Part shown: piece by piece, positions 1 to 9,893 of the stretch | How positions within the stretch are numbered: position 1 is the stretch's first letter | How the letters are laid out: every line of letters starts with the position of its first letter | Source of the DNA: Macrocybe gigantea | Taxonomy: Eukaryota; Basidiomycota; Agaricomycetes; Agaricales; Callistosporiaceae | DNA length: 33,446 nucleotides | Assembly (NCBI GenBank): GCA_011319805.1 | Contig: SJRY01000030.1 | Location: 1 to 33,446 of the forward strand | Direction: 5' to 3' | Notes under the pieces: model-generated | Databases searched by the model: none | What the model saw: only the letters and a program-made list of their open reading frames with translations | Told to the model about the DNA's origin: nothing | Translations under genes and position numbers: made by a program

Positions 1-169
1 GCGTGGTATCCTCCTCTCCTTTTCGTCTTCACGTCCTCGAGCTAGTCTCGAGAATCACGCAACCTTTTTTTTTTCCAAACGGCAGAAGAGCCCGACGCAA
101 AAAAAAAAAAAAGAGAGACGCAAGCCCTTTTTTCCTCGTTCGTCGTTGTAGCTGCCTTTTGCGCTCGTG

Positions 170-2335
170 ATGGGCAGACGCGCGACCGACGGACCGATGT
201 TCTCTCGACTCGGCCGGCCTTGTGCTCGCCTCTCGCTGCTCGTTCTCTTTTGCTTGGCGCACCTCGTACAGGCATCGCAGGAGCATGTCTCTCGGCAAGA
301 GAAGGGCGTACATATTCCTATTTTTAGAGGGAAGGGTGCCCCGCTTCGAAGACGAGGGTTGACGGGATCCATTGGTCTGGGTGATTACTTGGATATGTGA
401 GTAACTCGTCGAGTGGGGAGAAGCGAGGCATCGCTGGCGTGCTGAGATCTTCGTGATAGAACTTATAACGTGCGTGCGACCATAGGCGGGGTGTCTGTTC
501 CATTGGTGCTCGGTATGCTTTTTCTTTCTTGTCTCTTCGCTCGTCCATTTCTCGACAGTCTGTTCACACCTGGTTACGCAGACACGGGTTCCTCAGACCT
601 CTGGGTCATCTCGGACGCATGCGCAGAATGCTCAAAGGAAACGCCATCATACCCACAAGAAACCTTCCAATCCGTCGGATTGGACGTTAGCCTGCTTTAC
701 GGCGACTCGCGGACCGGAACACATGCATTTGGACTAATCGGAAAAGATACCGTCACCCTGGCTGGCTTGAGATTGGAGAACCAGTTCTTTGCGGCTATTA
801 ACAATACTAACACTACGGTCGAGCAGACAGGGTCTGCAGGGATATTTGGCTTGGGCTTTCCGATCAATAGGTACGCCTCTTGCTTCGGATATCCCGTCTT
901 ATGTATTGACCTTTTGTCAGTGTAATATGGTCCGAACTGTTTGCCAACTCGCGAATCACGCTTCCGGACACCAAGAAACGCGAGGCCGCTCCTCGTCCTC
1001 ACCCGCGTCCGTCATTCGACCTCGCACGCAGGACGTTCCCGAACATCACCAAATTACACGTACCCTCCAGACACAAATCGCGCCAGACGTCGCAGAGTTC
1101 GCTCGCCATGCAGGTTTTCAGCTCGTATCCGACCATCGCACCGTTCCTGAGCAGGCTGGTGGCGGCGAACGAACTCAGCGCCCCGATCATCACCGTCACC
1201 TTGCAGCGCGATTACGTGGATTTTGGAGGGAACGCTGGCCTGCTCAGCATTGGCAGTCTCCCCGGTGCCGTCAGTCCAGACAGCTTGACATGGGTGCCTG
1301 TTCGTGCATATAGCGTTGACGAAGGCGGTCTTCCGCCGCCACCAGATTCCCGAATGAGGTAATGTCTTAAATTTTATACGTGGAGCTTTCACGCTCAGTT
1401 TATTCTATCCTCATTGATAGAAATACCCATACACCTGGGAGATACTCTCGAAGGTATCTTCCTAGATGGTCAGGCGCTTCCGCGCTCAACCTTGGCGGCT
1501 CCTAACATCACTCTGTCTGCATTGCTTGACACCGTAGGATCACCCTCACTTCACTGTTTGAATGTTCATCACGCTCAACCAGTATCTCCTCAAACGTCTT
1601 CTTCTTTCAGGGCAACTCCCTCCTTCGCGGCCCCGCAGATGTCGTCACAGCGATCGTAGACAGGATCGGCGCGCATTTCCCGTGTTCTGAGCCGCACACG
1701 TTGGCTTATCGGATTGGGGGCAAGATGTTCCCTGTCGATCCGCGCGATTTTATTCGCCAGTCATCCAGCGACGGTGCAGACATCTGCCAGCCCGCTATTG
1801 CTGCGACCGACCCTCCGGAAAAGGGACGGTACCTCTACAGCTGGAGCTTGGGCGACCCTTTTTGAAAAGGTATCGCGATATTTTTTTCTGCCGTTCATGG
1901 TTTAAACATCATTTTCAACCTAGCGTGCTGGCGTCGTTTTACTTTGGAAACTTGACACATCCTTCACAAGACCCGCCTCGTATCGGCTTGTTGTCGACTG
2001 TTCCTCCGGACGCAGGAGAAAAACTGAAAGCAGTTGTTACCGCCGCAGCTGAAGGTGGCGGGGACCTCCTCGGTAAGCGGCGCTTTTCATGTACTACCTT
2101 GTCTTCTTGAGCGTCTTTCATCTCATTATGATCTGAACCAGCGACCTCCGAATCGGCGCCTGCGGGTCCACCACGCACGACGCGCACGAATTCCAACGGT
2201 GTTCCGGAAGCGGAGATGACGAGTCCATCAAGGCAGGTGCACACCAGCGGCTCTACGGGCTCTCGATCGAACATGCCAATGATGATGGCTTCATGGGGAT
2301 GGCTGATCCCGTTCTTGATACTATCATGGCTATGA
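170..2335 (+). CDS. Secreted pepsin-like aspartic protease (A1 family), probably GPI-anchored; frame broken
   Basis: This is an extracellular acid endopeptidase. Exons read as 170-396, 460-512, 582-870, 921-1358, 1421-1533, 1611-1869, 1924-2072 and 2142-2335, all GT-AG. The first catalytic motif, VLDTGSSDLWV, is assembled across the exon 2/3 junction. The second, LLDTGNSLLRGP, is assembled across the exon 5/6 junction. A hydrophobic signal segment (LSLLVLFCLAHLVQA) lies near the N-terminus; the start is ATG 170 or 197. The C-terminus is Ser/Thr-rich and ends in a hydrophobic tail (WGWLIPFLILSWL), as expected for a GPI signal. As given, the frame fails in three places: the exon 4 donor (about 1358), about 1445 in exon 5, and the T run 1859-1863 at the end of exon 6. 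Each is explained by one missing base. It is either a young pseudogene or an intact gene with consensus errors. The family call is strong; intactness is unsure. Confidence 0.85.
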
Positions 2336-3773
2336 CAGTTTTGCACTTAAGGAATTTCATGATGTCTGCAGGATACCCACACATCCCATACTACCCCGAT
2401 CTTTCGACCTCCGCTGTGACCTCGGCGATCTCTTCTACTTCATTTTTTGTCCTCTGTTGCCACCGTCGCTGACATCGGACCCATTGGTCCATTTTTCATC
2501 TCGCTTGGCACGTGTGGCTTCATTCGCTGTCCTTTTTTTTTCGGTGGTTTTTGAGCATTCGACTGAGTATATTGTGACGAGTCGTTTAATGTAATATACC
2601 AGGACATGTTGTAAATTATGAAGGACTATGGTTTGAAGTGGCTGCAAAGCACACCAAACGTTTCATGGGAGAGTCAAAGGCGACCTGTTCGTTTGACGAT
2701 ACGTGGGATGACAAGCCGCAGGCTCAATATCGGTGTCTCTTCCAGTCCGATGTTCTGGCCATGCTCTACAGCAGAAATCTATCAAGGTATCAGTTCTGCC
2801 ATGAGCAGAAAAAAATGATGCATTGATGAAGACAACGAAGATGGTCTATCGAATGCTGACGAAAGTGGATACATTTTATGCGTCTTCTGCAAGTCCGTTG
2901 ATGGGTTGAAACCGATCGAGGCGCTTCGTGGGGGGTCAATTGTGAAGCGGGATCCGCAATCAAGAGGCCCTTTTTCAGAGATCGCAGCAGGGGCTCCAAT
3001 CGCATTTGGTGAATTGCATTTTCCCTGAGAAGACGTGCAGACGTGGCCTCAACCTCAATGAGAAGGAAAGCGCCACAATAGACGCCTCGTGATTTCGATC
3101 AGAGAAAGTAGGGCGAGAGGGGCCGAGGAGTGCTCGGTTTAGAGGCATGATCGGCTTCCAGGCTGCGGAATTGAAAGCTACCACCTCCTTGAAACACGGC
3201 AGGATGAGAAAATTGAAAGAAGCCCAAACAGCGATGTCAACATGCTTCCTTGCGTGCTCACTTCTTCCTCGACCAAACGGGACAGTGGCGCGGAGCATGA
3301 GACGACGAGCATTTCCCCATTATTTCTGGCGATGTGATAGAACAGACGGAGCGCTAATTCCCAGAAGCCTTGAGGATTTTCGGTCCTAATTATAAGTGGT
3401 CCCATTGGAGTCGCCCTTGGGAGTCCCTGATTTGCTTGCTGAGCGTGCTTTTTGATTGGGCTAACAAGATTCAAAATCGTCAGCAAGCTGCGCAATGAAC
3501 AGAAGGATACCGTCAGCCATTAGAACGGCGTAACTCCGTAGGCGGCAACGAGAAGAGGTAAGTCATATTTGTACAGATTTGACGCTATTTACTTATATCC
3601 AAGGTCACCCTAACGATGCACGTGACATGTGACGCACTGCGTCCACTGACTCCTTGAAGAGAAGGAATGATTTACGCAGCAACGACGACCACGTCCCCGA
3701 CGACTTCACTATTGTTCAAGGCTATATGACCCTGCGTTCTCTACATCTAGGGCAGCCGACCAGGATTTTGGAA
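2336..3773. other. Intergenic region, no supported gene
   Basis: The stretch lies between the protease stop and the start of the DUF300 gene. Short open frames occur on both strands; the longest are on the minus strand at about 2975-3298 and 3178-3495. None shows a recognisable motif or joins its neighbours through convincing splice sites. A gene fragment on the minus strand between about 2800 and 3500 cannot be excluded. Confidence 0.5.
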
Positions 3774-6511
3774 ATGGAGTCCGAGCAGGGGTCAGGTTCA
3801 GGTTCCCGACTACCAACATCTGTGCTCGGCCTTGCATGTATATCGACGCTCGTTGCGGTTCTGGTATCGGCCATGTCCATATACCTTCAGCTGAAGAATT
3901 ATAGGAAGCCTCTTCTGCAAAGGTAGGCATCTTCTCTGAGATGGCCCTTTGTCTCTAACTGCGGCGTGCTTGTTTCGCAGGATGGTTGTTCGAATCATGG
4001 TCATGGTTCCACTTTACGCAATTTCATCTCTTATCTCGTTATTCTCACTTGAGGCGGCTTTTGTGATTGATGCAATAAGAGATATCTACGAAGTAAGTGA
4101 ATCTCCACATCAACTGTCACTTTTGCTATCCAGGCTTCAATCATATGGCTTTCTGGCTTATGATTAAGCATATTTCACAACTTCGTGATTGTATTTGCCA
4201 GTCACCTGGTCGTAATCATTGTCGTATGCATTTGACGTGCATGGGTCTGGCGGATGACCTTTACTGCGTCAATCTAACTTTGTCTGCTATATGCAATTCC
4301 GCAAGTTGCGTTGTCAGATGGAAAGTCTGATTTTTACTCTCTCTCCTGATTTTTCCGAACGTCTTTGGGTTTCTGGGATCATGGCCCCTTGAAACAGATA
4401 GATTTTGACCCACCTGGCTTCCTTTTCCATAGGCCTTCGTAATCTATTGCTTTTTCGCTCTCCTGCTCTCCTATCTCGGCGGGGAACGATCCTTACTGAT
4501 ACTCCTGCATGGCCGGCCGCCCAAAGATCCCGTCTTCCCTATCAGTTTATTCAAACGGGAAATAGACGTCAGCGACCCTTACATGTTCCTGTTCTTGAAA
4601 CGAGGCATCTTGCGTGAGTATCCGGTAATTGGATTTCCCTCTGTTATTTATGACACGCTTGATTGACTTTTAACAGAATATGTGCAAGTCAAACCCATTT
4701 TGGCCGCCGCAACGTTGTTTCTGAAGGCCCTCGGCAAGTTTAACGAGGGTGATTTCCGAGCTAACTCGGGATATCTCTATGTCAGCATCGTCTACAATGC
4801 GAGCATCTGTCTTAGCCTATACTGCTTGGCCATGTTTTGGATGTGCGTAAATGATGACCTCAAACCGTTCAGGTGAGCAACTCGTTACCCGTAATGCCTG
4901 ATATATTCCGTGATGAACTAGTTCGCCAGGCCTGTACCCAAATTCCTTTGCGTGAAAGGAATTCTTTTTTTCTCGTTCTGGCAATCGGCTGGCATTTCGA
5001 TCCTTGTCGCTGCGAGGGTCATCACACGCCTCGGACCCTATACGGATGCCGAACACATCTCCTTGGGGCTCACTGACACGCTCATCTGCCTGGAAATGCC
5101 TTTTTTTGCCTTTGCACATATGTACGCGTTCTCGTTTACGGACTATATCGACCCGGATTGCTCCTATGTGGCGCGCATGCCGATGTATCATGCCTTTCGT
5201 GACGCTTTCGGCTACAAGGACGTCGTTGAAGACATGAAAGCTACCCTTCGTGGAGAAGGCATTAATTACCGGGAATTCGAACCTGCAGAGGGCTTTATAC
5301 ACCAAGGTTTAGGCAGGGACCGAAGGATCCGGGCGGGCTTGCGGTATGTCAAAGGCGGAAAGCACAAATACTGGCTGCCGCTACCAACCCAGCCTGCTAA
5401 CCATATCGAACGGAGCGCGAACCGCGCACAGACCGGCCTGAACCAAAGGGCAAGCTTGCATGCTCCCTTATTCGCAGACGAAGTCAACGAGACTACCCAT
5501 CTTGCTCAAGATCTGCAGGACCACGACGATCCCGACCTCTGGGTCCACGGCGGCGTAGATGACAGCTACGAGTTACCGTTCGGTGATTTGGATGAAGCGG
5601 ACGAGGAACTGTTCGACCACAGCAAGAAATACCTTTTTGGAGATTACAATTACCCTTGCATTGACGTCAGCACTGAAGATGCAAGATCAAAGATGTGGGC
5701 GGAGGAGGAGCGCGTCCTGCGGAATGAGCGCGGGGCGTGGTTTTCGCCACTCCGGGGATCCAAAGGCCAAGCCGCTATGGAGCAAAGAAATAGGCCAATG
5801 TGGCAAGGGTATGGCGCGGTGAACACGTCTGGGCCTAGCGCCTCCAGGGCGGTGCAGGTGACCAACCGCTCCTATGAAGGATGGTCGAACGAAAGGTTTA
5901 TTGACCACGAGCAGGGTGTGCCAGTCTCCGAATCATCCGACACCAGAATGAGGTGGTTAAAATGGCAGTCCTCCAATAATCGACCGTCACAATCGTCCTA
6001 CTCCCGCAGCGATCCGAAAGTTACCTCAGACACGTCTGGGCCTTCGACACCTGGAGGCACCCGCTGGTCAGGCAAGGGAAGAATCAGGACGACATCCTCT
6101 GCGTCGAAAGACAAGACCAGTTCTGCTACTGTTCTTCTGCCCGACGCAGTCGATCTTGTTGTGGAAGACAAGGCGGCGGAGCAAGAGGAGCAGACACGGG
6201 AAAGGAGAAAAGGCGAACCGACGGCTCGTGCTAATGTGCCTCGCAGGATATATCGACGCGGGTTCGTCGAGCCTGCAGATGCAGGCCGTGTCGAGGAGAG
6301 CGGAACTGAGGCGGATCGACCCGACGGTGACGACGACTTAGACGACCAAGGCGAAGTGACATCGTCCCTGGAGCATATTCGCCCCAGGGAGGGCATGTCG
6401 AACCTAATAAATCAAGTCGTACAGGGCAGTGTGGCCGAGTCGACTGCTCAATCACTGCATGGGCGAATGATACTACTGCATGAATATAATGAAGATAACC
6501 CTTGGGCATGA
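3774..6511 (+). CDS. TMEM184/OSTalpha-type (DUF300) multi-pass membrane protein
   Basis: Five exons, 3774-3922, 3981-4092, 4433-4613, 4677-4872 and 4930-6511, give exactly 740 codons (739 residues). The N-terminal part (about residues 1-270) is hydrophobic with several membrane segments. It carries family-typical stretches: SLFSLEAAFVIDAIRDIYEA, then YLGGE, then QYVQVKP, then a segment around KFLCVKGILFFSFWQS. The rest, over 400 residues, is hydrophilic, charged and rich in Ser, Arg, Glu and Asp, so probably a disordered cytosolic tail. Relatives include the animal OSTalpha transporter subunit and fungal and plant DUF300 proteins of vacuolar or endomembranes; the substrate here is unknown. 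ATG 3774 was chosen because the Met opens a short Ser/Gly-rich leader before the first membrane segment; an in-frame ATG at 3726 is possible. Intron 2 is unusually long (340 nt). The gene converges on the peroxiredoxin. Confidence 0.9.
4093..4432 (+). other. Unusually long intron 2 of the DUF300 gene
   Basis: This 340-nt intron runs from GTAAGT to CATAG, whereas other introns in the window are mostly 45-75 nt. The flanking exons join in phase as DIYE/AFVIYCFF, a conserved DUF300 stretch, so both ends look right. I see no coding exon or structured RNA inside it. A short CAG-flanked piece at about 4132 can be read as coding but soon meets a stop. Confidence 0.7.
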
Positions 6512-6791
6512 TTATGTTTCTCCCAGTTCTGCTTATTTTTCCTATCGTGTTGCCGTGTTGTATTGATAATCTATTTTCTCAGCGCTGCATTGACGTTTGC
6601 TGACTAGGATAGAGACAGCTTTACCAGCATGGTCAATCATCACCGTTACATGGAACAGCATTGCAGTCAAACACGTATATCAACTTTGGATGGGAATCGT
6701 AACAACAATGTATTTCTTTATTCATTCTCTCTAAAGCATCTAGATTTCTTCTTATTGTCGGAAATCACTACCGTACGTTCATTGATGATTT

Positions 6792-7682
6792 TCACAATTT
6801 TGCAAGGACTGCGTCAGCGCCCGAGACCGTGACACCTGGGCCAGGTTCGACCTGAGGATGACGTTCGGTTCAGTTTTTGACTATCATCGAGGAAGGACGG
6901 GGTGGGGCGTCAGTGTGTCTTACCTCGACGTATTTGACGACCAAATCGTCGAGAATCAGGGCATAGCGTGAGGTACGGATGCCCAATCCGACGCTGGTCA
7001 GATCTTTGGTAAGGCCGAGGGCTTTGGACCACTCCGCGTATGTGTCCGAAAGGGTCAGAATCTAAAATAGCAAGGACGCAGAGGCAGTGAGGGAGAAGCA
7101 TGAGTAATCCGCGTTCTTTGTTTGAAGATAGGATTTGATGCCTCCCATACCTTGTCCTTGACACCTTCGAATCTTCCCCAGCCGCTCATGACGAATGGGT
7201 CGTTCGCGGCAACGACGGCGATCACGTCGACACCTTTGGCCTTGAATTCGTCGTACTTCTGGATATAGGGAGGCAGATGGTTCACATGACAGGTAGGCTG
7301 AGAGACATCAAGGATTAGAAAGAGGTAGGCAGTGCGAGAAAAAAAAAAAAAATCGAGATTACGGTAAAAGCTCCTGGGACTGCGAATACAACGACTTTCT
7401 TGCCTTTCCATTCGTCCGTGCTGAGCTTGATCGCTGATCAAGAATTCGGGATTTTTGTTCGTTATCCACGTTCTTGGGGCCGATCTCAGCGTGAATCGAA
7501 AAAACCGACTTACGAGTTCCGCAAGCAAGCTGGAGCGGACGAAGGCCCGATCGGTGAGACCAAGACTCGGCCCTGATGTGACGAAGGATGATACAACTCA
7601 CGTTGTTGTCCAACTCCGGGGAGTAGGGGATGTACGAGAACGTACCCTGAGGGATGGTGTCTCCGACTTTGACGCTAGCCAT
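6792..7682 (-). CDS. Peroxisomal PMP20/Prx5-type (AHP1-like) thioredoxin-dependent peroxiredoxin
   Basis: The enzyme reduces hydrogen peroxide and alkyl hydroperoxides using a peroxidatic cysteine. Six minus-strand exons (7682-7602, 7529-7514, 7433-7363, 7297-7151, 7061-6924, 6851-6792) give 171 codons, 170 residues, the usual family length. The catalytic motif PGAFTPTCHVNHLP places the peroxidatic Cys at residue 59, and a second Cys sits at about residue 30. Family signatures KLSTDEWKGKKVV, VVAANDPFVMSGWGR and GLGIRTSRYALILDD are all present. The protein ends in AKL, a PTS1-like peroxisomal targeting tripeptide, as in yeast PMP20-type and Aspergillus Asp f 3 proteins. Exon 2 is only 16 nt but is required to read NNLACGTPIKLS in frame. 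The start at 7682 gives the family-typical N-terminus (MASVKVGDTIP). The gene appears intact. Location is inferred from the tripeptide only. Confidence 0.95.
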
Positions 7683-9506
7683 TTTCTAATACTTGGAAGC
7701 GATATGAAAAGATGGAAGAGGCTGCTGTGCTGGTCTGGCTGGATTTGTATCTGATATCGGTCTCCCTCCCCGCATCTGACGAATACTACACGTGACGACT
7801 CGTCCAATCTCGCCATGTTGACGCCGAGTTGGAGGAGACGAGTTACATGCTGCTCGACTGATTGGCTTCTTGGTTCCTTTGACCCGATAGCATGTGCTCG
7901 TGCTTGAGGCAGCGGTATGCGGTGCGTAATTGCAGAGAACCTCACGTTGAAACGCTCGCCATCAGATATTCTGTTCCCGTACTCCAATCAACGCGGCGAA
8001 CACCCGAGCCTTCTTTTGCGTTCCGCTTTGAGACGAAAATATCCAGTACGAGATGAGTCCATATGCAAAAGGGATTGTAGCGGCAGATCTCTTGTGCTGA
8101 TGCTCGCAAGGCCGCTGGAATACTTTTTTTTTTTTTTGATGTGATCGATATCAACTCGCAAACTGGCTCGGATGGTCAATGTGGCGACTGACGTCTTCAT
8201 CAGCTATGGCTGGTCCTCCTCGAGTACGCCGACAATCATCATGGCTCTGCAATTCGACTTCATCTCGTCTGGTGGCATTCAATTCTAGACCAAAGGTAAA
8301 AAAGACCGCGTGCACAACGTCTGAACCGATCAACCCACGTCAACTTTGATTAGTGGTGCCCGCATCAGTTTTCTTGATTCGCGTTTGACGGAAGGCATGA
8401 ATGTCGGTATCGCTCTATTTTGCGATCCTGAAACCCGGCTCTCCATCTCCGCCCAAGGGCTTTGCTGGCCTCGTTGCGTCCTCGAGGTCGGGCTACGCGG
8501 AGTAACGATAACGAACTTTGGGCTATGCGATGCGTCTAGTCAGCACAACGCCGACTGTCAGTTACGGGCTGACGTCGAAAATTTTCGCTCTCGGTCCCAT
8601 CGTCTTCGGTCTCGGTGGTCGAGGGACATATGGACGGCGCTTGTGGTATCTCCTGGAGGAGGTTGCGAGGAAATTTGACAGACGACTGTCAATGAAATTG
8701 CGGACGTGTATGTATGTACTGCACATCGGCCCTGAGGCCTGCATGCGTGAAGCCGGACTTTTGTCTACATTCCGTACTTTGTTCCGAGCCGTTCTTGACT
8801 TCTTATGGGACACTCGCTTGCGGAAACGCTCGTAGGCGCCGGTTCCTCCATCTACCCTCTTACCATTCGGGTACACAAGGAAAATCTTATCATTAAAGCA
8901 CACATCAACCGGTCACTTGCTTTTTTTTTTTCTGGATGGGACGTTCGAGAGTCATATCCCGGAGTTCCGACTAGCAAGGATCTCGCCGTGGCAGTTACGA
9001 GCAACATCTGCATCAATCGACCATGACGCTGAGAGTCGACTTCGACATCAATTCCCTCCTAGACGTTATAATTTCCTGCCTCGCACGGTCGCTACCCGTG
9101 ACACGCTGGAGCCAAAACCGCATTTGGAACCTTCTTCTTTCGTTTCGTTTTGCAGACTAATGATGGCTATCCCCAGTTCTTCGGATTCGGTCTGGCATCA
9201 TTTTTTGTTGGGCTTTTGGAAAAGAAAAAACATGACCTGTTGGTAATGTGCGCTCCTGAGTGCCCACTGCCATCAGCGGCACGGTTTTCTCTGATCAGAT
9301 CTGTTCCCCCATCTCCGCGCCCATATAATGCCCGGAGTCGCTGTCGCGTCTCGCTTGTCGAACCCACCATTGGTTCTATCGCGATCCCGTTCAAGCAGAC
9401 CGACCGACACTTACCCATGTGAGTGCGATTGCTTGGCAGTGATTGAACTTTTTGATGAAACCCAAGACCGTCGCCTTCGTTCGATAGGTCACACCGACTG
9501 CAATCC
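7683..9506. other. Gene-poor region upstream of a Ras-binding-like fragment
   Basis: No complete gene is visible. The start holds the peroxiredoxin promoter side. A T run lies at about 8125-8136 and another near 8921-8930. Short plus-strand open pieces occur at about 8517-8680 (a stretch reading GLGGRGTYGRRLWYLLEEVA) and 9150-9420. They might be eroded exons of the same relic as the fragment at 9507-9893. I cannot join them into one frame. Confidence 0.4.
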
Positions 9507-9893
9507 GTCTCTGTCGTCGTCAGCTGCAATGCTGAACAGTACCGCGTGGTTGACGTGAGCGGGGCTTCGAACGGTCTGTCAATCCGGGAGAGAATCCTTT
9601 CCAAAGTGAGTCCCCGATCCACGGAAGAATGCCGATACCCAGCTTCTGCTCACGCATTACCCCACCATTCCCTCCCCGAACGGTCACAGCTGTGTATACC
9701 GGATGACCGTCACCCTCGCTTCTCGATATACCAATCTGAGATTGGTTCTTATGGAGTCGGTCTTCCGCTTTCGAACTCGCGTCTTTTTGAGCTCTGCCGT
9801 GATTATGGAGACCATTCTGGCTCACTGAAATTCTTCGTGTCGACATCTCCCGACCGACCGCCGACGCCGGAGGACCAATTCACTTATTACGCT
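9507..9893 (+). pseudogene. Orphan Ras-binding/RA-like domain fragment of a Ste11-class MAPKKK
   Basis: Two exons (9507-9605 and 9690-9893) join in frame across a clean GTGAGT...CACAG intron and read as a ubiquitin-fold Ras-binding domain. The signposts are EQYRVVDVSGASNGLSIRER, then LCIPDDRHPRFSIYQSEIGS, then SRLFELCRDYG and GSLKFFVS. I know this pattern from the N-terminal regulatory part of fungal Ste11/Byr2-type MAP kinase kinase kinases. A full Ste11 protein would continue into a kinase domain. Downstream I find no glycine loop, HRD or DFG motif before the next gene. Upstream exons with a SAM domain were also not found. The likeliest reading is a partial duplicate or decayed gene; a small stand-alone RBD gene is the alternative. 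The family call is from memory of the motif, not a search. Confidence 0.45.

Noticed and set aside
61..112. Poly-T and poly-A runs near the window start
   Set aside because: Simple homopolymers upstream of the protease gene; no terminal repeats or target duplication to suggest a retroposon.
2790..3495. Three overlapping minus-strand open frames that could be exons
   Set aside because: No splice combination gave a convincing continuous protein and none has known motifs.
9167..9622. 151-codon minus-strand open frame
   Set aside because: It lies antisense to the better supported Ras-binding-like exons and has no recognised features.
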